A DNA stretch of 64,000 nt from Deinococcus aquaedulcis (GTDB lineage Bacteria; Deinococcota; Deinococci; Deinococcales; Deinococcaceae): assembly GCF_019693445.1 (NCBI RefSeq), contig NZ_JAHRBL010000011.1, positions 62,001 through 126,000 on the forward strand, in the 5' to 3' direction. Below, in pieces: positions 54,079 through 64,000 of this stretch; position 1 is the stretch's first letter; every line of letters begins with the position of its first letter. The notes under the pieces are model-generated. The model was not told where the DNA came from and ran no database searches. It saw only the letters and a list, made by a program, of their open reading frames with translations. The position numbers and the translations under genes are program-made.

Positions 54079-54285
54079 TCACTCGCTTCCGCCCCCACTG
54101 CTTTCTTTGGGACGTGAATCCGTGACATAAAAGCCGCTGCCTTTAAAGGCGATGCCGGGCCGGGCCAGCACGCGCTTGATCGGCGCGCCAGTTTCGGGGT
54201 GCGCGGTGTAGGGCTCGTCGCGCATGCTCTGCTGCAGTTCGTAGATTTCGCCGGTCTGGATGTTCTTGTACAGGTACGTGGGCAT
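54079..54285 (-). CDS. FmdB-like small protein lacking zinc-ribbon cysteines, 68 aa
   Basis: The opening MPTYLYKNIQTGEIYELQQS and later ARPGIAFKGSGFYVTDSRPK match the FmdB/regulatory zinc-ribbon family, whose members normally start MPTYEY-like and carry two CxxC pairs. Here all cysteines are absent, so metal binding is unlikely. The Ser/Gly-rich tail (SSGGGSE) is typical. It immediately precedes the HtrA-like protease on the same strand. Function is unknown. Confidence 0.8.
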   Translation of the reverse strand: MPTYLYKNIQTGEIYELQQSMRDEPYTAHPETGAPIKRVLARPGIAFKGSGFYVTDSRPKESSGGGSE

Positions 54286-54504
54286 GGTCTTTCCCTTCTT
54301 CGGCCCGCGTGTGGGCGCCGTGGGTCGCGCAGGAGGGGGGCTGCCCCACCCGCGCTTTTCGCGCCCCCATCCTAGCAAGCGCCCACAGGGGCAGATGAAC
54401 GGCTGTTGACCATGCCTTGGGGCCCCGCGCCCGGGACTGGCCCCTGCCGGCCGCCCGCCCTGAGCATGATTGCTGTACTCACATGAGGCTCCCTGGGCGG
54501 GTGC

Positions 54505-54510
54505 TATGCT
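54505..54510 (+). promoter_or_regulatory. Possible -10 box TATGCT of the glmS transcript
   Basis: It is located about 45 bases upstream of the ribozyme core; a start near 54517 would place the whole ribozyme in the leader. No good -35 is visible. Confidence 0.4.
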
Positions 54511-54553
54511 GCCGGGCGGACCGTTTGGTGTCCGGTCCACACCAACCCAGGGC

Positions 54554-54722
54554 AGCGCAAGGCCCCCGGCAGCGGGGGAGACGAGGTGGAGGTCAGCGAA
54601 ATGATCTGCGGATGCCTCCAGGTTCTTCTGGCATGCGAGCCTACCCGGTGCCCCCTCCTTTGGGGGCGCGAATCTGCGGCCATAACCCCCGTGGCAACAC
54701 AGGGATAAAGCCCGGAAGCATG
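54554..54722 (+). promoter_or_regulatory. glmS self-cleaving ribozyme/riboswitch in the glmS leader
   Basis: The conserved catalytic core is present. AGCGC at 54554 (predicted cleavage between A54554 and G54555) is followed by a P2-like stem and by GACGAGGTGGAGG. Then come TCAGCGAAATGATCTGCGGA and TGCCTCC, which match the glmS ribozyme core almost base for base. Downstream GC-rich hairpins (near 54651-54720) fit P3/P4, but the 3' boundary is approximate. The RNA cleaves itself when glucosamine-6-phosphate is bound, lowering glmS expression. It lies directly upstream of glmS. Confidence 0.92.
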
Positions 54723-54845
54723 CACAAACCAGACACCAGTGCGGCGTGCGGTTGGCGAGTGGCCAATGGCAGATGGCGAATGGCTGTTCGGGCCTTTGCC
54801 TCTGTCCATGTGCCACCCGCCCTCCGCCCGCCACAAGGAGCCCCT

Positions 54846-56666
<1,821 letters not shown>

Positions 56667-56700
56667 GGGCCTGTTCCTGCCTGGACCGTGAGAATCACAG

Positions 56701-56728
56701 CACGCCTGGAGGCAATGCCCCAGGCGTG
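56701..56728 (+). terminator. Terminator downstream of glmS
   Basis: CACGCCTGG and CCAGGCGTG form a perfect 9-bp stem, followed by TTGTGCTGTTTAT. Confidence 0.65.
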
Positions 56729-56775
56729 TTGTGCTGTTTATCCAGCAGGCAGGATTTCCCCGCGTACCTCTGCAT

Positions 56776-57528
56776 TCAGGAGCCGGGCGGTGCTCCCAGC
56801 CCGGCCTCTTCCCGCAGGTCCCGGCCGCCCCACGGGCCGCGAAGATCCAGCACGGCGAAGCGGGCGAACAGTTCCTCGCGGTACCACCCTTCGCGGTGGG
56901 TGCGGGCCATCACCTCGCGGTGCGCCGCGCCGCCGTAGGCAAAGGCCTTCATGGCCTCCGTGCTGCGCCACAGGCTGAAGGTGGCCTGATGCAGCAGCGG
57001 CACCTCGCCCATGCCCACAGCGGCGATCAGGCCTGGCATGCGGTCCAACTGGTGCTGCGAGGCCGGCACTGCCCGCCAGAACCGCACCAGCCGCGTGGGC
57101 CGAATGGCCGCGCGGGTCAGCACCGCCACTGGGCCGCTGGGGTCCGCCGCCGGGGCAGCCTGGCCTTCAAAGGGCTCGGTGCCGCCCCAGCGCCCGCGCC
57201 ACCGCTCGGGGCGCAGCACAGCGGTGCAGCTCTCGGCCGCCTGCGCGCGTTCCTGGGCCCGCCAGTCGCTGGCTTCAAAGGCCTCCAGCGCCGCCCAGGA
57301 CGACCACACCGCGAAGCGCGCCCAGCGCCGCAGGTCGGCACTCAGGGTCAGGGCGCTGCCCTGGCCGGTGCCCAGCAGGCGGTAAAAGCGCAGGCCCGGC
57401 ACCTGCCGCAGATGCCCGTGGTCTGACCCCATGCGCGACAGCCCCTGCCGCACAGCGCGCGGGGCGTAGGTGTTCAGGGTAAGGGTGGCCACCTGCGCGG
57501 CGGCTGGCCCTGGGGGGTGCGTGGCCAT
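56776..57528 (-). CDS. CrtA (spheroidene monooxygenase)-like protein, 250 aa
   Basis: The protein resembles the spheroidene monooxygenase CrtA family, heme proteins that add keto groups to carotenoids. The best match is the C-terminal half, GEVPLLHQATFSLWRSTEAM, KAFAYGGAAHREVMARTHRE and GWYREELFARFAVLDLRGPW. The middle has FAVWSSWAALEAFEASDWRA. ATG 57528 follows AAGGAG. Deinococcus species make ketocarotenoids, but no other carotenoid gene is nearby and many family members have unknown activity. Function is therefore tentative. Confidence 0.75.
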   Translation of the reverse strand: MATHPPGPAAAQVATLTLNTYAPRAVRQGLSRMGSDHGHLRQVPGLRFYRLLGTGQGSALTLSADLRRWARFAVWSSWAALEAFEASDWRAQERAQAAESCTAVLRPERWRGRWGGTEPFEGQAAPAADPSGPVAVLTRAAIRPTRLVRFWRAVPASQHQLDRMPGLIAAVGMGEVPLLHQATFSLWRSTEAMKAFAYGGAAHREVMARTHREGWYREELFARFAVLDLRGPWGGRDLREEAGLGAPPGS

Positions 57529-57599
57529 GCCGGGCGCTCCTTGGGGGAATGAACTGCCCTTCAGGATAGAGAAATGTGCGGGCAGAACCCCAGGTTTCA

Positions 57600-57624
57600 T
57601 ACGGATTGCGTTCATGTCCGGGCC
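57600..57624. repeat. Partial family D element
   Basis: ATACGGATTGCGTTCATGTC plus CGG matches the left arm of the element at 41236. No right arm was found. The remaining gap to 57806 has no gene. Confidence 0.45.
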
Positions 57625-57806
57625 AGTCAGGACAGAGCTGGGGGAACGCCGTCTCTTTTTTCCTTGTTGCGGCCAGACACCGGCAGACCATAAGGAAAAC
57701 GCGCGCTGCGAGGCGCTGCCCTGGCGCCCATTTGCAGGGCTGGGGTCTCCAGGGCCCTGCCGCTGGAGGGCCTGAAAGAGCCGCGCTCTGGGCTATATGC
57801 GCGCTT

Positions 57807-57812
57807 TATGCT
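57807..57812 (+). promoter_or_regulatory. -10 box TATGCT for the 57822 gene
   Basis: TATGCT ends 9 bases before ATG 57822, predicting a leader of only two or three bases. Confidence 0.4.
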
Positions 57813-57821
57813 GGGCCCAGC

Positions 57822-58439
57822 ATGACAACAGGTATCCCCCGCATGGTGACCGGCCCTCTTCGGGAGGGCGCGCAGATCGTGGAGGTCTACAACGATGGTT
57901 TAGTGGTCTTCGTCTATGACGAGGCCAACGAGGCGCGTCTGCAGCAGGCGGACCCGGGCATCATCTGGGGCCACGGCGACGAGGCAGAAGACAACGCCCA
58001 CCCCAGCACCCGCGCCATGCTGGAGGAAGGCGCCTTTCTGGTGTACACCCTGGCCACTGACAACCCGGTGTGCGCCGAGCTGCTGGTGGGCGCACCCCTG
58101 AGCGCCGATGAGCTGGCCCAGGGCCGCTGGCACCCGCCCCAGCGCGCCCGGCTCCGTGTGCCCAGCGGGCGCCTGTGGGTGCATTCCTACAACTCGTTGC
58201 CCATTGGCGATGGCCCGCTGGATTCCGGCTCCTGCGTCGAGGTGCCGCCGGGCGAATACGTGGCGACCCTGTACCGCAAGGACTGGGGGGCCATGGAAGA
58301 GGCGGGCCTCGTGAATCTGGAAGACCTTGAACAGGAGCACGGGGAGATCCGGGTGGTGAACGAGGTGCTGGTGCTCACGCCAGCAGGCGAGGCGGCTGCG
58401 CTGACGGAGCCGCCCTCCATCCTCTTCTACGAGGAATAA
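57822..58439 (+). CDS. Unknown acidic cytosolic protein, 205 aa
   Basis: I do not recognise a family. The protein is acidic and has no signal or membrane segment. It contains GAQIVEVYNDGLVVFVYDEA, PGIIWGHGDEAEDNAHPSTR, RLRVPSGRLWVHSYNSLPIG and SGSCVEVPPGEYVATLYRKD, which suggest a beta-sandwich-like domain. The gene is flanked by a short-leader -10 box and a strong terminator, so it is a single unit. ATG 57843 is an alternative start. Confidence 0.68.
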   Translation: MTTGIPRMVTGPLREGAQIVEVYNDGLVVFVYDEANEARLQQADPGIIWGHGDEAEDNAHPSTRAMLEEGAFLVYTLATDNPVCAELLVGAPLSADELAQGRWHPPQRARLRVPSGRLWVHSYNSLPIGDGPLDSGSCVEVPPGEYVATLYRKDWGAMEEAGLVNLEDLEQEHGEIRVVNEVLVLTPAGEAAALTEPPSILFYEE

Positions 58440-58487
58440 AGGCGGCGAGGCCGGGCCACTGACCCCGGCGCGCCTCTTGGCCAGCAG

Positions 58488-58521
58488 AAGGAGCCGAAGC
58501 GCCCGCACGCTTCGGCTCCTT
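58488..58521 (+). terminator. Strong intrinsic terminator after the 57822 gene
   Basis: A 13-bp perfect stem (58488-58500 with 58509-58521) is followed by TTCTGTTCT. It lies between convergent genes. Confidence 0.82.
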
Positions 58522-58546
58522 TTCTGTTCTCTACAGCTTTTCTTGC

Positions 58547-60160
58547 TCAGAACCCAGCCAGATCCGAGGCCACGGCGTTGTTCGGCATGTTGTACACGCC
58601 CCAGGTTTCCTGGTCCATGAAGTTGTCGGGCAGGTAGGCGTAGCCGCCGTCCCCAAAGCCGCAGCTCCACGAGTTCTTGATCACGAAGTAGCCTGTGGGC
58701 AGGGTCATCTTGGCGCCCACCAGCCCGCCGATTTTCACGTCGTAGGTCTGGGTGCCGGTGTTCACGTAGCCCACCATGTGCACCCCGTGGCCACCCCGGA
58801 AGTTCTGGCCCATAAGGGCGGTGTTGGGCAGGCCGTTGGCGCCGATGGCGTCAAAGGCGCGGTCAACGCCGAACCCCAGCACCAGCTGATCGCCCCGGTC
58901 CAGCATCTGGCGCAGCATGGCGCGGCGGTAGGCGCGGGTGGCGGCCGGGTTGCCCAGGTTCAGGCCGCCCAGCGCTACCCAGACCTCGTTGCCGGCGGTG
59001 GGCCGGAAGTTAAAGGCGGCGTTTGGGGCAATGTCCCACTCGGGTTTCCAGGCGCAGTTGTTCGTGCCGTTCTGGCACACCAGCTGGGCCTGCACGGTGG
59101 TGTCGCTGCACGCCTGATTCAGGTAGTTCACGCAGGAGTTCTTGTAGGCGGTGATGGGCTGCTTCGTGTCGGCCGGCACGCGCAGGCGGCTGCGCGAGGC
59201 GTTGTACTTCCAGCGCACCTCGGTGGGAATCATGCGCTTCTTGGCAATCATGTCGTCGTAGTCGCCCCACCACGCGCCGTCGCCCAGGGTGCCGTCGTCA
59301 CCGCGCATCCAGTAGTAGGCGTACTGCTCCGAGAGGTTGTAGCGGGTGGTGGTGCGCCGGGCAATCAGGCTTTCCAGCGCCGAGACATACGCAAATGCCA
59401 TGCAGGTGCCGCGTGCGCCCTGGTCCTTGATGGTGGTGATCAGGCCGATGTTCGTGCCCTTCATCTGGCCGAACATGGCGTTGGTGGGGGTAAAGCGGCA
59501 GGCGCCGTCGCTGGGGTTGCTGACAAACCCGTCGCCCAGTTCCTGCCCGGGCTGCGAGGGGGTGGGGGCCTTGCCCGCCAGATTCACGATGATCGGTGTC
59601 TTGATCAGGGCGGCCACGGAAACCGTGTTGCGGGTGTCGGCCGACAGAAACTCGCGGGGCACCGGGTTTTGCTCGTTCAGCCCAAAGGATTTCAGCACGG
59701 CGGCGCGGTTCTGCGGCGCGCTGGCCTCGGCCTGGGCCACGTTCAGGGCCACGGTGTCCTGCCCGAACAGCTGCACCTCTTTCTGTTCGCCGGTACGCAG
59801 GCGCACGGTGGCGGGCACCGTCAGGCCGCGTGGCAGGGCCAGCGCCACCCGGGCGGCGTCGGCGCGCACGTCGCTGCTGGCCGAGAGGGCGCGGGTCACG
59901 TTCAGGCCGCGTGTCAGTTCGGCGTCGCGGGCCTGAATGCGCGCGGGCAGGTCCTGCAGGTTCAGCTGCAACACGTTGGGCGCCTGCAGCGTCTGCTGGA
60001 ACGTGGCCGGCGCCACGCGCAGCACATTCAGGTCCAGGTTCGCAATCTTGATGGGCTGCAGTTGCAGGCCGGACAGATTGACCGTGTTCTGGGCGTGGCT
60101 GTGGCTGGTCAGGGCGGCGCTCAGGGCGAGCAGGGTGGCGGCGCGGCGAAGGCTGGTCAT
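58547..60160 (-). CDS. Secreted C1 (papain-fold) cysteine peptidase, 537 aa
   Basis: This is an exported cysteine protease. A signal peptide ends near SHSHAQ. Residues 25-250 form a prodomain-like or beta-rich region. The peptidase domain has the catalytic Cys in [20 protein letters not shown] (corresponding to QGxCGSCWA of papain), the His in [16 protein letters not shown] and the Asn in [21 protein letters not shown] 60160 is preceded by AGGAGG. Together with two subtilases and an HtrA it adds to the set of exported proteases in this window. Confidence 0.92.
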   Translation of the reverse strand: MTSLRRAATLLALSAALTSHSHAQNTVNLSGLQLQPIKIANLDLNVLRVAPATFQQTLQAPNVLQLNLQDLPARIQARDAELTRGLNVTRALSASSDVRADAARVALALPRGLTVPATVRLRTGEQKEVQLFGQDTVALNVAQAEASAPQNRAAVLKSFGLNEQNPVPREFLSADTRNTVSVAALIKTPIIVNLAGKAPTPSQPGQELGDGFVSNPSDGACRFTPTNAMFGQMKGTNIGLITTIKDQGARGTCMAFAYVSALESLIARRTTTRYNLSEQYAYYWMRGDDGTLGDGAWWGDYDDMIAKKRMIPTEVRWKYNASRSRLRVPADTKQPITAYKNSCVNYLNQACSDTTVQAQLVCQNGTNNCAWKPEWDIAPNAAFNFRPTAGNEVWVALGGLNLGNPAATRAYRRAMLRQMLDRGDQLVLGFGVDRAFDAIGANGLPNTALMGQNFRGGHGVHMVGYVNTGTQTYDVKIGGLVGAKMTLPTGYFVIKNSWSCGFGDGGYAYLPDNFMDQETWGVYNMPNNAVASDLAGF

Positions 60161-60639
60161 GGTGGTGTCCTCCTGGGGTTGGGTGAAGGCGGGGGGTGGG
60201 CTGGCTTCAGTACACGGCGCTGGGCGTTGCGTGGGCGTTGCGCGCCCGGGGCCCTGCGGTCTTTCCGTGGAGGCAGTTCATCATTCGGGGCATGATCGGC
60301 CCGTGATCAGGCCGCAGGGGGGCGTGATCGGCACCGGGGAGCCGGGTCTGGTGGAGGGTCCAGGCGGCGTAACAAAGACCAGAAGTGGCCGGAAAGATGT
60401 TGTTCCACCAGTTCTGGCCGCAGCGCGGCGAGCGCCAGAGGAGCGGCCTCTTTGTGCCCCGGAAGGAACAGGGCGCGGGCGCCCACGACCGGGCCACTGC
60501 CGGGGAACCGCGCACCCCAGACAGGACCCTGGCCGCGACGGCCTGTTGCCTTCAAGGCCAAAACGCCGCGCCTCCAGTCCGCTGGTACCGCTGCTTTTTG
60601 CCCTCACTCCCGGGTCTGCTGGCCTGCTGCAACCAGAAA
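60161..60639. other. Gap without a recognisable gene
   Basis: No credible gene. The promoter of the papain-like gene must lie near its left edge. Three TGATC-type motifs cluster at 60290-60330 (ATGATCGG, GTGATCAG, GTGATCGG) and may be a regulator site. Confidence 0.4.
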
Positions 60640-60665
60640 AACCCCCAGGCCGGAACCTGGGGGTT
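60640..60665 (-). terminator. Intrinsic terminator of lpdA
   Basis: On the minus strand a perfect 10-bp stem AACCCCCAGG/CCTGGGGGTT is followed by TTTC. Confidence 0.82.
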
Positions 60666-60683
60666 GCGCGCGCTGGGAATTTT

Positions 60684-62087
<1,404 letters not shown>

Positions 62088-62093
62088 GCGGTC

Positions 62094-62099
62094 AGTCTA
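62094..62099 (-). promoter_or_regulatory. Leaderless -10 box TAGACT for lpdA
   Basis: On the minus strand TAGACT ends 6 bases before ATG 62087. Confidence 0.55.
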
Positions 62100-62159
62100 C
62101 TGCCCCCACCACCCACCTGCCCGCATAGCTGGACGCGGCCGATTCACAATTCCGGCTGG

Positions 62160-63488
62160 TCAGTGGCCGGGCGCGGCGTCCAGAAAGTCCGTCACCACGC
62201 GGTTGAGCACCCACCAGCCCTGCGGGGTCGCCCTCAGGTGCTCGCCGTCCAGGGTCAGCCAGCCCCGCGCGACATTGGCCGCAAGAGGCGCCGCGTACAC
62301 CCCGGCCACATCCACCCCGCTGCGCCGCGACAGCTCCGCCAGGTCCAGCCCCGCCCTGAGCCGCAGCCCCATAAACAGTGCGTCGGTGACGTAATCATGC
62401 GGGAAGATCGCTTCAGGCTCTCCCTCAGCTCCCGCCAGCCAGTCGTGCAGGTGTGGATTCGTGCGCCGGAAGGTCAGGGGGGTGTGGGGTGTGGGCAGTG
62501 GAGCAGCTTGCGCCGCCTTGTCCTGCCCTTCGCCATCCGCTCCCCTTCCATCCCCCATCAACCATCCACCATCACCACCCGGCTTCCCGTCTTCGCCGCG
62601 CAGGGCGGCCTGCGCGTTGCCGCTGTCTTGCTCAGCGCGTCTCTGCATGGGGTGGGGGTAGTGCCCCGCCCCCCCCGGCCCCAGCCCCAGGTACGTGCGG
62701 CCGTGCCAGTAGGCTAGGTTGTGCTGCGACTCCTGCCCCGGGCGGGCGTAGTTGCTGATCTCGTAGCGGGTGAAGCCGGCCGCCGTCAGCAGTTCTTCGG
62801 TGCGCTCGAAACCCCGCCGCTCGTCGTCCTCGTGCACGGTGACGCCCCGGCGGGCGAACTCGGTGCCGGGCTCAATGGTCAGGGTGTAGGCGCTCACATG
62901 GCCCACGCCCAGGGCCAGCAGGCCGTGAATATCGTCGTCCAGCGGCTGGCCCGGCACCGCCGTGATCAGGTCGCCGCTCACGCGCAGGCCGCGCGCCACC
63001 AGGGTGCGCACGGCGTCGGCGGCCTGGGCGGCGGTGTGCTGGCGGCCCAGAAAGGTCAGGGTGGGGTCGTGCAGGCTCTGCACCCCCACGCTGGCGCGGT
63101 CAAAGCCCAGGGCCTGCCAGTGGGCGGCGCGCGCCGGGCTGACGGTGCCCGGGTTCACCTCCAGAGTGTTTTCCCTGCGGCCCCAGCCCAGCCTGGTCTG
63201 CACGCTGCTCACCAGGGCCTGCAGTTCGTCGTCGCGTAGAAAACTGGGGGTGCCGCCGCCCAGATACACGGTGTCCAGGTCCACGGCGTATGTCTGCGCC
63301 AGCTGCGCGGCTTCCTCGTCCAGCCGCGCCAGATACCGCTCCACCAGCCCGGCGCGCCGGGTGAGCACGTGAAAGTCGCAGTAGGGGCAGATGGTGGGGC
63401 AAAACGGCACATGCACGTACAGGTGCCGCACCACGGGGTCGAGGCGGCTGGGGCCGGAATGGGCAGGGCTGGTGCCGGGCGAACTCAC
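62160..63488 (-). CDS. hemW: HemW-like radical SAM protein with in-frame low-complexity insertion, 442 aa
   Basis: HemW (formerly HemN-like) is a radical SAM heme chaperone. The iron-sulphur motif is [11 protein letters not shown]. Others are [51 protein letters not shown] and [20 protein letters not shown]. Between [15 protein letters not shown] and [11 protein letters not shown], about 60 residues (about 278-339) of Gly/Asp/Ala-rich sequence replace a normally short loop. Its DNA contains G/T-rich sequence like the intergenic repeats. GTG 63488 is chosen from TACACT 7 bases upstream. Classical coproporphyrinogen dehydrogenase is less likely, since the HemW-type loop pattern is seen. Confidence 0.9.
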   Translation of the reverse strand: MSSPGTSPAHSGPSRLDPVVRHLYVHVPFCPTICPYCDFHVLTRRAGLVERYLARLDEEAAQLAQTYAVDLDTVYLGGGTPSFLRDDELQALVSSVQTRLGWGRRENTLEVNPGTVSPARAAHWQALGFDRASVGVQSLHDPTLTFLGRQHTAAQAADAVRTLVARGLRVSGDLITAVPGQPLDDDIHGLLALGVGHVSAYTLTIEPGTEFARRGVTVHEDDERRGFERTEELLTAAGFTRYEISNYARPGQESQHNLAYWHGRTYLGLGPGGAGHYPHPMQRRAEQDSGNAQAALRGEDGKPGGDGGWLMGDGRGADGEGQDKAAQAAPLPTPHTPLTFRRTNPHLHDWLAGAEGEPEAIFPHDYVTDALFMGLRLRAGLDLAELSRRSGVDVAGVYAAPLAANVARGWLTLDGEHLRATPQGWWVLNRVVTDFLDAAPGH

Positions 63489-63495
63489 GCGCGGC

Positions 63496-63501
63496 AGTGT
63501 A
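63496..63501 (-). promoter_or_regulatory. Leaderless -10 box TACACT for hemW
   Basis: On the minus strand TACACT ends 7 bases before GTG 63488. Confidence 0.55.
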
Positions 63502-63538
63502 GAGCGGCCCACGGCGCGGAACTGTTCAGCTGCAGCGC

Positions 63539-63997
63539 TCAGCGGCCGTGGGGCGTGCGGTCCATCCAGGCGGTCAGGGCCTGGGCCACACCCTCTGGGG
63601 CGGCCACCACCACGGGCAGCCCCAGCGAGGCCACCGCGCCTGCCGCCGCGCACTCACCCTGGGGCGCGGTCAGGCCGTCCTCGCCGCTCCACGCAGGGAA
63701 AGCGCCACCCTCGCGGTAGTGCAGGGCGTCACCCGCGACCTCGTGGTCGGGGACTGTCATAGCGGGCCCACCCGAGAGGGCCTGCGGGGCCACCACCACC
63801 ACGCCCCGGGGGCGCTCCTCGCGCAGGGCGGCCAGCAGCGGGGTCAGGCCGTCGTGTACCAGCAGGGCCACGCGGCCCTTGCCATCCAGGGATTCAAGCT
63901 GGGCAGCCAGCGGCGCGGCCAGTTCGGGCGGGGCGGCCACCAGCCACCCGTGCCCCCCGGCACGCCCCTCGAACAGGGCGCGGGCGCTGCCATACAC
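63539..63997 (-). CDS. Unknown protein, possibly incomplete at the window edge
   Basis: I do not recognise a family. The frame encodes repeated alternations of hydrophobic strands and helices ([78 protein letters not shown]), suggesting a Rossmann-like domain. GTG 63997 is the first possible start in the window, but the frame remains open to the window end, so the true start may lie outside. It ends 50 bases upstream of the hemW start on the same strand. Confidence 0.6.
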   Translation of the reverse strand: MYGSARALFEGRAGGHGWLVAAPPELAAPLAAQLESLDGKGRVALLVHDGLTPLLAALREERPRGVVVVAPQALSGGPAMTVPDHEVAGDALHYREGGAFPAWSGEDGLTAPQGECAAAGAVASLGLPVVVAAPEGVAQALTAWMDRTPHGR

Positions 63998-64000
63998 GTC

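Noticed and set aside
54417..54845. The upstream extension of the glmS frame to 54417
   Set aside because: This stretch is the ribozyme-containing leader; GlmS must begin with Met-Cys at 54846 because the Cys is the catalytic residue.
58778..60295. A 505-codon plus-strand frame opposite the papain-like peptidase
   Set aside because: The minus frame carries signal peptide, catalytic motifs and ribosome binding site; the plus frame is Gly/Val/His-rich shadow.

Overview
The window is about 64 kb of high-GC chromosome whose gene content points to the genus Deinococcus. It carries an intein-bearing DnaE, a pair of deoxynucleoside kinases, DUF3160, VF530 and YqhA-type proteins, many secreted proteases, GC-rich codon third positions and abundant small intergenic palindromic repeats. 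Start codons are very often preceded by a TAnnnT -10 box 5-7 bases upstream with no ribosome binding site. That is the leaderless-mRNA layout described for Deinococcus. The species is not assigned. No tRNA, rRNA, CRISPR array, transposase or phage gene was seen.

Layout. 1-4.8 kb: the 3' end of class II fructose-bisphosphate aldolase, a secreted unknown, a large secreted subtilase and a CBS-pair protein. 4.9-9.5 kb (minus strand): a dnaK-grpE-(VF530/ankyrin)-dnaJ chaperone cluster with a consensus promoter and a HAIR-type HspR operator. 9.6-12.3 kb: small and unknown membrane proteins and a PAS protein. 12.3-17.6 kb: dnaE with a 435-residue intein containing a LAGLIDADG endonuclease. 17.6-18.6 kb: a DUF559 nuclease-like gene enclosed by inverted copies of a palindromic repeat, then DUF488. 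18.7-24.7 kb: pilT, DinB-like, 5-formyl-THF cyclo-ligase-like, DUF2171, DUF892, a phosphoesterase, a DNA polymerase III delta-prime-like subunit and a metallo-beta-lactamase-fold hydrolase. 25-35 kb: a lipoprotein subtilase, DUF2270, a CDP-alcohol phosphatidyltransferase operon, YqhA, an APH-like kinase, an HTH/RHH regulator beside an MMPL transporter, and DedA. 35-45 kb: a HAD phosphatase, a sugar-binding protein, RtcB, CapA-like, DUF3160 and MurE. 45-54 kb: a giant ATPase/TPR/BTAD regulator, two deoxynucleoside kinases, an SPFH-RHH pair under a perfect 22-bp palindrome, and an HtrA-like protease with an FmdB-like small protein. 54-64 kb: glmS preceded by a glmS self-cleaving ribozyme, a CrtA-like protein, a papain-fold protease, lpdA, hemW and a partial unknown gene.

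The genes are mostly housekeeping (glycolysis, replication, cell wall, folding, pyruvate/2-oxoacid dehydrogenase, nucleotide salvage), with a rich layer of exported proteases and lineage-specific unknowns. The most informative non-coding signals are the glmS ribozyme, the HAIR/dnaK promoter, the 22-bp operator-like palindrome and several families of intergenic hairpin repeats. One repeat family encloses the DUF559 gene, and another appears to have inserted in frame into hemW. All calls come from reading the sequence; no database search was run.
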